From: Nesterenkonia sp. PF2B19
GTDB lineage: Bacteria > Actinomycetota > Actinomycetes > Actinomycetales > Micrococcaceae
Direction: 5' to 3'
Length of the DNA stretch: 64,000 nt
Assembly: GCF_001758425.2 (NCBI RefSeq)
Contig: NZ_MDSS02000005.1
Span: forward strand, 49,306 to 113,305
Shown here: positions 28,112-37,820 of the stretch, piece after piece
Numbering within the stretch: the stretch's first letter is position 1
How the letters are laid out: every line of letters starts with the position of its first letter
Position numbers and translations under genes: made by a program
The notes under the pieces: generated by a model
What the model saw: the letters and a program-made list of their open reading frames with translations, nothing else
What the model was told of the DNA's origin: nothing
Database searches by the model: none

Positions 28112-28258
28112 GGGCCTTCCCCCTCCATGACATGTTCCTCGTGCCATCCCCCAGCGACTCTCCGGTCGACGAGGATGTGCGCCGACCGGCTCCGGTCGGT
28201 GTCACAGTGCAACACCCTAGCCAGCAGGGGCGACGTCGGCGACGCAGATGACGCAGGT

Positions 28259-28306
28259 TGTGGAGAAACCCAACCATCCCTGGGGACGGCACAGCGGTTC
28301 TCCACA
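28259..28306. repeat. Inverted TGTGGAGAA/TTCTCCACA pair in the tadA/essC-like intergenic region
   Basis: The 9-base element TGTGGAGAA (28259-28267) and its exact complement TTCTCCACA (28298-28306) face each other across 30 bases, between tadA and the divergent FHA/FtsK gene. TTCTCCACA fits the degenerate DnaA-box pattern TTNTNCACA, and another copy lies at 51500-51508 upstream of recA. Whether this is a DnaA site or the operator of a local regulator cannot be told. Confidence 0.5.
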
Positions 28307-28392
28307 GCCTGCCGCAGGTCGCTGTTCTGTGATGCTCCTGATGCCTAGGCTGAAGCTTTCAACCATGATCCGGACGCCGCTGAGGAGGACCG

Positions 28393-31300
28393 ATGTCGAT
28401 GTCGCTGACCGTGGTGCGCGCTCCCGGTGCACTGTCAGAGGCGCGATGGCGCGAGTTGCGCGATCAGTCCCCCGGACACGGCGTACATGACATCCGCCTG
28501 CGTGTCGACGGCACCTCTCAGCCCTCCGGTGCGCAGCTCGCCGAAGCACTGGCCACCTGGATGGGTCGCTGCGACGCTCCGGTGACCGGTGTCGTCGACG
28601 GCATCCCGTTGGCGTCTCTGCCTCGAGGGGCCCGCCAGATCCATCCGGGAATGGTCGTGGTGCTCCATCCTGGCGACACGCCTCCCGCGGGCCCGGGACA
28701 TGGGTCCCTCGCTGCACAGCCCGGCGGAGCCGCACCCGCGCTGCAGCTGTGTCTCGACGAAGGGCCCGACGCTGGGCGGCTGGTGCCCCTGCTGCGGGGC
28801 CGGTACACCGTCGGGCGAGGCTCGGTCGACATCGCCGTGGCGGATCCGGACATCGCGCGGGAACACTGTGTGATCGATGTCGGCGAGCGCGCCGTCACTG
28901 TGTCCTCGCCCGATCAGCCACAAGGCGGGAGAGGCGCTGTCCGTTGGAGCGACTCTGAGCCGCTGCAGGTGGGGGACTCGACGTTGCGCCTGCTCACCGA
29001 CGGTCCGCCTCCGGCGTCTCAGGGCAGCTGGCCGCCCCCGCCGGTGGCGGTCGACGAGGACCCTCCCGAAGGCAAACACCGGATGATGCTCGTGATGGCC
29101 TGCGTCCCCCTGCTCGTCGGGATCGTCCTGGTCCTGGTCACCGGCATGTGGTTCTTCCTCCTGTTCTCCGCGGTCTCCGCGCTGGTGGCCGCGGCGACAG
29201 TCGTCGACGCTGCCCGCCGTCGTCGGAAGTTCCGGGCGCCGTCGACGCCGCCGCCGGCCGTTGGGCCGATCGCAGTGACGCGCTCCTGGACACCCCGGGC
29301 GACCTCATCAGGCGCCTGCGTGAGCCTCCGGGGCTCAGCCCCGGCCCGGCGAGCGAGCACCACGCGACGCGGCGAACCCGTCGGCTGCGGCCCGGGCCCA
29401 GGACTCGGCAGCGGCCCGTCGTGTCCCGGTGGTCCGTCTGGGGCACGGCATCACGCGCCCCGCCGTCGACACCCCAGCCTCGACACGACGGGTCGACGCC
29501 GTGTCGGTGCACAGCGGGGTGGGAGCCCCACTGCGCCCTGGAGAGGTGGTCCACCTGGCCGGTCCGAGGCGACTGACTCGTCGTCTCCTGCGCTGGTTCC
29601 TGGCCCAGCTGGTCATCCGCCCTCGTCCGCACAGACCCGAGATCCACCTTCTCGCGGAGCCGTCGCAGTGGCCTCGTGTCCTCCTCGACGACCACGGAGT
29701 GGGTCTGACTCCCGGCGAGCAGGCCGACGTCGCGGACCTGCCCACAGTCGGTGGCCCTGCAGTGCTGCTCGTGGACGTTCCCGTGCCCACGGAGCTCATC
29801 GACGCGGCTCTCCTCGACGGCTGGTGCGTGGTCCACGTCGACGAGCCTCCGGGACCGTACCCGGCCGGGGAGGTCCCCGGCTGGGAGATCGACCTGACCA
29901 CCCGGAACCTGCGTCGAGTCGCCGGCGCCGCGCCGGCCTCCGCCGCCGACGAACCCTCAGACCGGTCCACGGATGACGCTGACCCGACGCTGACCGCCGG
30001 AGCCCACGACCTGGTGGCCGACGGGGTCTCCCGCCAGACCCTGGACCAGCTGCTGCGTCTGGCGCTGCCTCGAGGCGGCCCCATCGAGGGCACCGGGCAG
30101 GTCCCGGAGCGGCTCGAGATGCCGCTTCCCGCCGACCTGATGTCCCGCAGCGCCTCGACCTCCCTGACGTCGGTCCTGGGACGCAGCGCCACTGGTGAGG
30201 AGCACCTGGATCTGGTGGAGGACGGTCCCCACATCCTGCTGGCAGGGACCTCGGGGTCGGGGAAGTCCGAGCTGCTCAAGGCTCTGCTGCTCGGCTGGGC
30301 CGCCCGGTACAGTCCCACAGAGCTGTCCTTGGTGCTCTTCGACTTCAAAGGTGGCGCGACCTTCCAGCATCTGACCGAGCTGGAGCACTCGCTGGCCCTG
30401 ATCACCGATCTCTCGCAGGCGCAGGCGGAGCGCACGTTGGAAGGCATCCGTTCCGAGCTGGTGCGTCGGGAGAGGCTCTTCCTCGACGCCGGGGCCGGAG
30501 ACTATCCCGAGTACCGGCGGCTGCGGCCGGATGACCCGTTGGCGAGGATCCTGGTGGTCATCGACGAGTTCCGGATCTTCTCCCACGAACTGCCCGAGAC
30601 GATGGACGAGCTCATGCGCCTGGCCACGCTCGGCCGCTCCCTGGGCCTGCACCTGGTGCTGTCCACCCAACGCCCTCAGGGAGTCGTCACCGCAGACATC
30701 CGGGCAAACATCGGCAGCATCGTCACCCTGAGGCTGCGCAGCGAGGACGAATCACGGGACCTCGTCGGGACGGTGGAGGCAGGCAGGATCCCCCGGAACC
30801 TCCCCGGCCGGGGGATCCTGCGCCGCCCCGGAGACGAGCCCGTGGTCTTCCAGACCGGGCTGCTCTCCACCGCCGAAGCCCCAGTGGCCCTCCGACCGGC
30901 AGACCACCGGCCGCTGTCCCGGACGGTGTCGGCCACAGGGGCCTCCGCCCTCGACGTCGTCGCCGCCCTGGGCCGGGCCGTCGACGCCGGAGGGCTGACC
31001 CGCCGGCACACTCCCCTGCTGCCGTCTCTGCCGGAGACCATCGACGCCGACGCCGCCCGTGGCGGCGTTCGGGGCCGCCTGCCCTGGGGAGACTGGACCT
31101 TCCGGCCGAGCAGGATCAGGTCCCGCTGCTGTGGTCCCCCCGGCAGGACGGCAGTCTGGGCCTCATCGGCGAAGGCGGCTCCGGTGGGCGGGAGGCCGTG
31201 GCGGCCCTGGCCGCGCAGCTGCTGCGGCCACCGTCGACGGCCGACGCCCCGGCGTGGCAGGTCCACCTCCTCGACGGCGACCGCTCGCTGCAGACCTTCG

Positions 31301-32397
31301 CCGCGGACGCCCGCGTGGCGAGCCTGCTGACGGACGAGGACATGCCGGAGGTCGTCCACCTGCTGCAACTGCTGGTCGACGAGCTCACCTCCCGGCGCAC
31401 CGACCCGTCCCTCCGCACCACCGAGGTCCCCGAGATCGTCGTGCTGGTCAGCGGCTACCCTCAGTGGCATCAGTCCCTTCAGGGCCCCAGCGGGGGCATG
31501 CTGGAACACCTGCTGGGGACGCTGATCAGCGACGGTGCCGACGTCGGGATCTCCGTGCTGCTCTCCGGGGGGCGCGAGCTGGCGAGCGGACGGGTGGGCT
31601 CACGGCTGCCCCGCCGGATCTACCTGCCGCACGGCGTCTCGCAGGACACCCAGATGCTCTGGCCCCGTCTGCGTCCGGTGGACCCTCTCCCCGGCCGCGG
31701 GGTGCTGATCAGTCCCGGGCACCCTTCCCCCGGCGTGGAGGTCCAGTTGGCGTCCTCACCCACCTCTGCGGAGACGGATCCCGCCGATGAGGGGGCCCCT
31801 GGCGCCGTCGACACGCCGAGCGTCTCGGTCCGGCCGCTGCCCCAGAAGGTCCGCCTCCACGATCTGCTGTCCTCAGCTCAGGAGCACCGGTCTCCCGACG
31901 CACCCGGGGATCCGGTGATCGGCGTCGCTCAGTTCACCCAGGCCCCGGTCCTCTGGAGGCGGGGTCCCGCCACGCTGGTCCTCGGAGCCCCGGGCACCGG
32001 TCGGTCGACGTGCCTGGAGGTCCTGCGCCAGGTGCTGCCGGACGCGACGCTGTTCTCTCCGCAAGGAACCTGGACTGAGGAGCCGGAGACCACGACCGTG
32101 CTGCTGGACGATGCAGACCAGCTCGATGCTCAGCGGCATCGCAGCGTCGATCGCTGGATCCAGTCCGGGATCCAGGTGGTCGGCGCCGCACAGCCGAGCG
32201 GGTCTCTGTACTCGCAGATACCGTGGTCGCATCATGCCCGGTCGGCCCCCGGGAACATCCTGCTCAGCCCGACGCATCGGTCGCAGGGAGACTTCTTCGC
32301 CACGAGCGTGCCGGTACTGGATCGGCCCATCCCCGGACGGGCGGTGCAGCTGCGAGCGGAGGGGCCCCGCATGATCCAGTGGGCCCTCCCCGGATGA
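28393..32397 (+). CDS. EssC/EccC-like FHA-FtsK/SpoIIIE ATPase, frame broken three times by single missing bases
   Basis: Three joined frames encode about 1335 residues. An N-terminal FHA domain is seen at LLRGRYTVGRGSVDIAV and IAREHCVIDVG (about 135-165). A membrane pair follows (MMLVMACVPLLVGIVLVLV and MWFFLLFSAVSALVAAATVV, about 232-275). The first FtsK ATPase has Walker A GTSGSGKSELLKALLL and Walker B ARILVVIDEF, then LVLSTQRPQGVVTADI. A second, degenerate ATPase module has GAPGTGRSTCLEVL and VLLDDADQL. FHA-TM-TM-FtsK-FtsK is the plan of EssC in type VIIb secretion. No WXG100 substrate gene lies nearby. The frame changes lie at about 29235-29275, 29330-29420 and 31085-31105, each one base short. 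AGGAGG at 28383-28388 precedes two ATGs, 28393 and 28399. Confidence 0.82.
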
Positions 32398-32468
32398 TCG
32401 TCGGCGCAGCTCTGCTCCTGGAGGGAACATCCAGGGACCATGGAGGTCTCCACGATAAGGATGGAGTC

Positions 32469-33131
32469 ATGTTCAGTTCTTCCCGCAGCTCTGCAGCACT
32501 GGTCGCGATCGCCGTCTCGGCGAGTCTTCTGGCCGGGTGCGGCTCCCCCATCGACGAGGACGCCGCCGCACCCGAGGACACCGAGGGCGAGGCGCCCACA
32601 CCGTCGAACGAACCGTCGGCGGAGAACCCTTACGACGCCGACGACGTCGACCTGTCCACCGATGTCGCGCTGCGGGCGGTCAATACGGCGCTCGGCGAAG
32701 ACGGCGGCATGGCCGTCGGTTTCGACAAGGAGACCGACGAGGAAGCCGGGATGGAGGTGCAGCTGCTGGTGGACGGCCAGGACCTGCAGACCGTCGTGGT
32801 CGACCAGGAGGGCGCCTCCGAGGTGGACAGCCGGGACTCCGGTGATGCCGAGGACTGGATGCAGGAGGCGGCGGAAGAGGTCCAGGTCCCGCTGCTGCGC
32901 GCCCTGCAGATCGCCCAGACGGAGTCCACCGGGGTGATCCTTGCCGCCGAACTGGAGACCCGCGACGATGACCTGCTGGTGTGGAACGTCACCATCGAGG
33001 GCGCCGCCTCGGAGAACACGGTGATCATCGACGCCCGCAACAGCGCCATCGTGCCGGTCGGGGACAACCCGGTGGAGGACAACAACATCGGCGGAGATCC
33101 TGACACGCTCGACGATGACGAGTCCGACTGA
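32469..33131 (+). CDS. PepSY-like acidic lipoprotein 1
   Basis: The 220-residue exported lipoprotein has a Sec signal and lipobox SLLAGC near residue 22. An acidic Pro/Glu-rich linker precedes a folded part with VALRAVNTALGEDGGM and LRALQIAQTESTGVILAAELETRDDDLLVWNVTI, the repeated PepSY-type helix-strand pattern (IDARNSAIVPVGDNP closing the second unit). PepSY domains often inhibit proteases or bind them at the cell surface; the target here is unknown. The ATG at 32469 is the first that gives a signal peptide. Confidence 0.75.
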   Translation: MFSSSRSSAALVAIAVSASLLAGCGSPIDEDAAAPEDTEGEAPTPSNEPSAENPYDADDVDLSTDVALRAVNTALGEDGGMAVGFDKETDEEAGMEVQLLVDGQDLQTVVVDQEGASEVDSRDSGDAEDWMQEAAEEVQVPLLRALQIAQTESTGVILAAELETRDDDLLVWNVTIEGAASENTVIIDARNSAIVPVGDNPVEDNNIGGDPDTLDDDESD

Positions 33132-33208
33132 GGATCCTCCGGCTACGGCGTCGCCGGCTGCCGCGTCGCCGGCTGCCGCGCCGCCGGCTCGGCTCTCCAC
33201 GAGTCGGT

Positions 33209-33246
33209 TCTCATCGAGATCTCACCGATCTCTCATGGCCTTCTCA
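33209..33246. promoter_or_regulatory. Four TCTCA direct repeats at 11-bp phase (putative response-regulator array)
   Basis: TCTCA occurs at 33209, 33220, 33231 and 33242, exactly one helical turn (11 bp) apart, each preceded by T or A and followed by T or C. Tandem direct repeats at 11-bp spacing are the hallmark of OmpR/PhoB-family response regulators; the core resembles MprA-type CTCA sites. The array lies 91-128 bases before the second PepSY lipoprotein ATG. A related TCTGA follows at 33255, out of phase. Confidence 0.7.
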
Positions 33247-33336
33247 TCTGGGGTTCTGAGAATGATGGTCATGCAGCACGACAACATCCTGTCGGCCCCG
33301 AGCACCGCGCGGGCCGGCTCCTTGAAGGAGAACACC

Positions 33337-34053
33337 ATGACCCGAACCCTGTCCCGCCCCACCGCCACCGCCCTGTCGGTCACAGCTCTGGCTTCCCTGG
33401 CACTGACCTCCTGCGGCCTTGATGACACGCTCGACACCTCCGCTGACGGGGAGCCCAGCACCGCGGTGACGATCAGCGCCGACGACGCGGCTCACGACGA
33501 CGCGGCCGCTTCGGAGGACGGCTCGGCCGATGCAGGCGGCTCCGAGACTTCACGCCCAGAGGACGACGCCTCAGCCGAGGGTGAAGGCACGGACCCGAGC
33601 GACGACACCGCTACGGACGCCGCCGCGGAGACCTCGCCCGCGGACTCCGACGACCACCCGCTGTACGGGGGTCTGGAGACGGTCCAGGCCGAGTACCCGG
33701 AGGGTGTGGTCTTCGAGGTGGAGTCCGATGACGGCCGCTATGAGTGGCACGTGCTCGTGGACGGCATCGAGCGAGAGGTGCACACCGACAAGTCCAGTCT
33801 GGAGATCGTCTACACCGAGGACGACGACGCCCCGGACAGCGACGACCTGCGAGAGATCGACTCGACCGAGATCGATATCGCCGAGGCTTTCCGGATCGTC
33901 GAAGACCGGGTCGGCGACCCCTCCGGCGCCTTCGTCGACGAGGCGCAGCTCGACTCCGAGTCGGGCACCGTCGTCTGGGAGATCGAACTCGACAACGGCC
34001 AGGAGATCGCTGTGGACGTCGTCACCGGCGACCTGGTCCAGGTGGACGACTGA
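33337..34053 (+). CDS. PepSY-like acidic lipoprotein 2
   Basis: The 238-residue lipoprotein has lipobox LALTSC near residue 26 and a linker of about 90 residues very rich in Asp, Glu, Ala, Ser and Thr. The C-terminal part has two PepSY-like units: LETVQAEYPEGVVFEVESDDGRYEW, and IDIAEAFRIVEDRVGD with VVWEIELDNGQEIAVDVVTGDLVQV. AAGGAGA at 33324-33330 precedes the ATG. It is paralogous in plan to lipoprotein 1 but has its own promoter region, with the phased TCTCA array. Induction by an envelope two-component system is a reasonable inference; no kinase or regulator is encoded nearby. Confidence 0.78.
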   Translation: MTRTLSRPTATALSVTALASLALTSCGLDDTLDTSADGEPSTAVTISADDAAHDDAAASEDGSADAGGSETSRPEDDASAEGEGTDPSDDTATDAAAETSPADSDDHPLYGGLETVQAEYPEGVVFEVESDDGRYEWHVLVDGIEREVHTDKSSLEIVYTEDDDAPDSDDLREIDSTEIDIAEAFRIVEDRVGDPSGAFVDEAQLDSESGTVVWEIELDNGQEIAVDVVTGDLVQVDD

Positions 34054-34137
34054 ACACCGACCCGCCTGAGTCCCCGGTGCCGTAGACTGGACGAGCTCGA
34101 ATCAGTCGCACGATCAGGGGACGCAGGAGGTGGCCGC

Positions 34138-34656
34138 GTGGACGCCGTCGCTGGCGAAGACGCCCAGGAACCTCAGGACGCCGCCCCTCCGGCACGGGAC
34201 CTCACCGGCACGTCGCCCAAGGCGAAGGCGTGGCGCACGTTCCTGGAGACCTCCGCCATCGTCAGCAAGACGATGGAGAAGGGCCTCCACGCCGCCACCG
34301 GTCTTCGGCTCTCGGACTACAACCTGCTGCTGGTCCTCGCCGAGGCGGAGGGCAACCAGCTGCGCATGGGGGAACTCGCCGAGCGGATGATCTTCTCGCC
34401 GTCACGCCTGTCCTACCAGGCGAAGTCGCTGCAGACCCGGGGGCTCATCACTCGATGCGCCGACCCCAGCGATCGGCGCGGCATGACGGCCCAGCTCACC
34501 GACGAGGGACGGCGGGTCTTCCGGGACGCTTCACAGGTCCACGCCCGGCACATCCGGCAGATCTTCCATGAGACGCTCGACGACGACGAGGCCCTCGCCC
34601 TGCAGCGCACCTGCATGAAACTGCTGCAGACCGCCCAGGACACCGAGCTGACCTGA
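34138..34656 (+). CDS. MarR-family transcriptional regulator
   Basis: The 172-residue winged-helix protein has LRLSDYNLLLVLAEAEGNQLRMGELAERMIFSPSRLSYQAKSL as the HTH and CADPSDRRGMTAQLTDEGRR as the wing (DxRxx motif). Dimerisation helices flank it. The GTG at 34138 follows AGGAGG at about 34124-34129. The N-terminal 25 residues are disordered. The target and ligand are unknown; it converges on the his operon end. Confidence 0.85.
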   Translation: MDAVAGEDAQEPQDAAPPARDLTGTSPKAKAWRTFLETSAIVSKTMEKGLHAATGLRLSDYNLLLVLAEAEGNQLRMGELAERMIFSPSRLSYQAKSLQTRGLITRCADPSDRRGMTAQLTDEGRRVFRDASQVHARHIRQIFHETLDDDEALALQRTCMKLLQTAQDTELT

Positions 34657-34722
34657 ACTCCTGCGGCAGCACCCTGCGCCGGACGCCAGACGTCCCGTCG
34701 CCCCAGCGCCGACGCCTGTGAA

Positions 34723-35634
34723 TCACCCGACGTCGCGCGCCAGGACCACCTCGACCGAATCGGCCTTCTCCTGCAGCGCCGGAACATCCTGCAGGCAGGC
34801 CTGCACGCTGGCCAGCGCCAGGCGGGCATCAACGGCGTCCACACCCGGCTCCAGCACCACACCGATGCTCAGCTCGGGTCCGCTGCCGCCGCCGGCCACG
34901 GGCGCTCCGGAGGCCGTCGCGGTGGCCACACCTTTCCCCGGCGCCACGACCAGCCGCACCACGCCCAGGCACTGGTCCACCACGTCCTGCAAGGCATCAG
35001 CCACCTGCGGGTCGCGGTAGGACGGCGTCCACAGCCGGCCCTGAGCCAAGGCCGCCACGGCCGGGCTGCGCACCACGAAGGTGAGCTCCGCCCCTGGATC
35101 CAGAACGACGAGCTCGGCTCCCTCAGCCAGCGCGGCCAGCATGACGCGCTCCGCTTCGGCGGCCACCGGGCGCGCTTCGGCGTGCCAGGCGGTCATCGAC
35201 TCCACTGAGCTGAACACCGGCATGGTGGGACGCCCCGACGCCGAGGTGATCGTGACCAGGGCGATGTCCGCCTCCTTGTCCCCGGCCGGTCCGCCCGAGG
35301 GGGCATGACCGTGCTCGGCCACGGTGGCGATCACCGGTACGAAGAGGCGCTGACCCTGCAGGGACTCGACGAAGCCTGCCTCATCGAGGTCTCCGGCCAG
35401 CAGACGGTCCTGGGCCTCCTGGATCTGCGGGGCGATCAGCCCGTCGTCTCCGTCGAAGGTGTGCAGCGGGTTTCCCCCGCCGGAGAGGTCCCGCCCCTCC
35501 CAGGGGACGCCCGCCGAGTCCGCGGCTCGTCCGTCCGCCGAGCGGGCCTGCCGCTGCAGCAGGTTCGCGATGTGGGCCGGAAGCTCCCGACGGTCGGCGG
35601 CATCTGCGCCGTGGTGGTCGCCGTGGTGACTCAT
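34723..35634 (-). CDS. SseB-family protein
   Basis: This 303-residue protein sits at the end of the his operon, in the position that SseB-family proteins occupy in Micrococcales. It shows [42 protein letters not shown] and [26 protein letters not shown], matching the SseB N-terminal domain with its PVF-S motif. The N-terminus includes a His-rich stretch ([10 protein letters not shown]) that could bind metal. The ATG at 35634 overlaps hisA by ATGA. Its biochemical function is unknown in the family. Confidence 0.83.
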   Translation of the reverse strand: MSHHGDHHGADAADRRELPAHIANLLQRQARSADGRAADSAGVPWEGRDLSGGGNPLHTFDGDDGLIAPQIQEAQDRLLAGDLDEAGFVESLQGQRLFVPVIATVAEHGHAPSGGPAGDKEADIALVTITSASGRPTMPVFSSVESMTAWHAEARPVAAEAERVMLAALAEGAELVVLDPGAELTFVVRSPAVAALAQGRLWTPSYRDPQVADALQDVVDQCLGVVRLVVAPGKGVATATASGAPVAGGGSGPELSIGVVLEPGVDAVDARLALASVQACLQDVPALQEKADSVEVVLARDVG

Positions 35635-36392
35635 GCCGACGCGGCGGCCGCCTTCAGTGCCTCCGGGAAGGTGAACTTTCCGGCATAGAGGGCCTTGCCC
35701 ATGATGGCACCCTCCACGCCGTGGGAGACCATCTGCGCCAGGGCGGAGACGTCCTCCAGCGACGAGATCCCGCCGGAGGCCACCACGGGCTTGGCGGTGC
35801 GGCGGCAGACCTCGGCCAGCAGCGCGGTGTTCGGTCCACGGAGGGTCCCGTCCTTGGTCACGTCGGTGACCACGTAGCGCGGACACCCGGCATCCTCCAG
35901 TCGTTCCAGGACCTCCCAGAGGTTGCCGCCCTCCTTGGTCCAGCCGCGGGCCGCGAGCGTCTCCCCCCGGACGTCGAGCCCCACCGCGATGGCCTCTCCG
36001 TGGCGTTCGATCGCCCGGGCGGTCCACTCCGGATCCTCCAGTGCGGCGGTGCCCAGGTTCACGCGGGTCGCCCCGAACTCCAGAGCGCGGTCGAGAGACT
36101 CATCGTCCCGAATACCGCCGGAGAGCTCGATCTTGATGTCCAGCTCGCGGACCACTCGGGCCAGGACCTCGCGGTTGTGGCCGCGACCGAAGGCGGCGTC
36201 GAGGTCCACCAGGTGGATCCACTCGGCGCCGTCCTGCTGCCAGGTCAGCGCCGCGTCCAGCGGGTCGCCGTAGCTGGTCTCGGAGCCGGCCTCGCCCTGC
36301 ACCAGACGAACGGCCTGACCGTCGGCGACGTCGACGGCGGGCAGCAGCTCCAGGGCGGGCACGGTGGCGTTCTCGGGGGCGTTCTCAGCCAT
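35631..36392 (-). CDS. priA: Phosphoribosyl isomerase A (HisA/PriA)
   Basis: The 253-residue TIM-barrel isomerase acts in histidine synthesis. Actinobacterial members (PriA) also do the TrpF step of tryptophan synthesis. The catalytic Asp residues are seen in [18 protein letters not shown] and [15 protein letters not shown], and phosphate loops in [12 protein letters not shown] and [12 protein letters not shown]. Bifunctionality is inferred from taxonomy, as no trpF is visible here. Confidence 0.93.
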   Translation of the reverse strand: MAENAPENATVPALELLPAVDVADGQAVRLVQGEAGSETSYGDPLDAALTWQQDGAEWIHLVDLDAAFGRGHNREVLARVVRELDIKIELSGGIRDDESLDRALEFGATRVNLGTAALEDPEWTARAIERHGEAIAVGLDVRGETLAARGWTKEGGNLWEVLERLEDAGCPRYVVTDVTKDGTLRGPNTALLAEVCRRTAKPVVASGGISSLEDVSALAQMVSHGVEGAIMGKALYAGKFTFPEALKAAAASA

Positions 36393-36469
36393 GGGGTCGG
36401 GTCTCTCTTCCTGGGACAGGGTCGGGTCGGTGGTCAGCGGATCGGGGCCATGGCGGCCGGCCCGGGCTC

Positions 36470-37107
36470 TCAGAGGCTGTCGATCCAGTTCTTCAGCAGC
36501 TGCATGCCGGCGTCGCCGGACTTCTCCGGGTGGAACTGCGTGGCCGACAGGGGGCCGTTCTCCACCGCGGCGATGAAGTCCGCGCCGTGGTGGGACCAGG
36601 TCACCTTCGGCGCAGCCATCGATTCGACGGTCTGGTCGAAGTCCCAGGACTGCACCGCGTAGGAGTGCACGAAGTAGAACCGCTCATCCTCGATGCCGTC
36701 GAACAGCACGGTGCCCTCGGGGGCCCGGACCGTGTTCCACCCCATGTGCGGCACCACGACGTCGTCCGGCAGAGCGGTCACCTCACCAGGCCACTCCCCC
36801 ATGCCGTCGGCCGCGATGCCGTGCTCCACTCCACGTTCGAAGAGGATCTGGTGCCCCACGCAGATGCCCAGCACGGGTCGGCCTCCGGCGATGCGGCGTC
36901 CGATCCAGCGTGGCCCGTCGATCGCCGTCAGCGCGTCCATCACAGCGGCGAAGGCTCCGACCCCGGGAACCACCAGGCCGGCGGCCTCCTGGATCCGGAC
37001 CGTCTCGCGGGTCAGAGTCACCTGGCACCGGCACGCTCCAGGGCACGGACGGCCGAGTGGACGTTGCCGGAGCCGTAGTCAAGGACGACGACGTCGGGCT
37101 TGGCCAT
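36470..37107 (-). CDS. hisH: Imidazole glycerol phosphate synthase amidotransferase subunit HisH, frame broken by one missing base
   Basis: The N-terminus, [27 protein letters not shown], starts at the ATG at 37107, which overlaps the hisB stop (TGATG), and then meets TGA. The next frame continues [24 protein letters not shown]. Adding one C near 37022-37028 gives ...RAGAQVTLTRE..., the family sequence. The class I glutaminase triad is intact: Cys in [11 protein letters not shown], and His and Glu in [10 protein letters not shown]. With HisF, which is not in the window, it makes IGP and AICAR. Confidence 0.9.
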
Positions 37108-37724
37108 CAGAGCGCTCCCTTCGTGGAGGGGATGCCCTCCACCCGCGGGTCCGATTCGACGGCGGCGCGCAGCGCACGGGCGAAGGCTTTGAACTGGGCC
37201 TCGACGATGTGGTGCGGGTCGCGGCCCGCCAACACACGCATGTGCAGGCAGATGCCGGCGTGATAGGTGATGGCCTCGAAGGCGTGGCGCGTCATGGAGC
37301 CGGTGAAGTGACCGCCGATCAGGTGATACTGCTGCCCCTCCGGCTCGCCGGAGTGCACGAGGTAGGGACGTCCGGAGACGTCGACGACGGCGTGCGCCAG
37401 GGCCTCGTCGAGCGGGACGGTCGCCTCTCCGAAACGGCGGATGCCGGCCTTGTCACCCAGCGCGGTACGCAGCACCTCGCCGAGGACGATCGAGGTGTCC
37501 TCCACCGTGTGATGCACATCGATGTGGGTGTCCCCGGTCGACTCGACCGTCAGATCGATCAGCGAATGCTTCGCCAGAGCGGTGAGCATGTGGTCGAAGA
37601 ACGGCACCGTGGTGGAGATCTCCGAGGTGCCTGTTCCATCGAGGTCCATGCGCACGCGCACGCTGGACTCGGAAGTGACTCGTTCCATCTGGGCCGCGCG
37701 GCCCGAGATCAGTTCTGCTCCCAT
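37107..37724 (-). CDS. hisB: Imidazoleglycerol-phosphate dehydratase
   Basis: The 205-residue monofunctional HisB contains the metal-binding motifs [34 protein letters not shown], and [34 protein letters not shown]. It dehydrates IGP in histidine synthesis. The ATG at 37724 ([20 protein letters not shown]) has AGGAG close upstream; the ATG at 37688 is an alternative that removes 12 residues. Confidence 0.95.
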   Translation of the reverse strand: MGAELISGRAAQMERVTSESSVRVRMDLDGTGTSEISTTVPFFDHMLTALAKHSLIDLTVESTGDTHIDVHHTVEDTSIVLGEVLRTALGDKAGIRRFGEATVPLDEALAHAVVDVSGRPYLVHSGEPEGQQYHLIGGHFTGSMTRHAFEAITYHAGICLHMRVLAGRDPHHIVEAQFKAFARALRAAVESDPRVEGIPSTKGAL

Positions 37725-37820
37725 GGCTCCTGCTCGTGGGTACGGGGTGAAGGGTCTGATGACGCCGTGGACCAGTCTACGCACCGGCCTTCACGGCGTT
37801 CAGCGGCCTCGGGCGGAGTC

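Noticed and set aside
28259..28306. Replication origin based on DnaA-box-like pairs
   Set aside because: Only two boxes, no AT-rich unwinding region, and no dnaA or dnaN nearby.
34723..36027. A 434-codon frame extending the SseB gene upstream through priA
   Set aside because: The first 130 codons are an Arg/Gly-rich shadow of priA. The ATG at 35634, overlapping the priA stop, is the real start.
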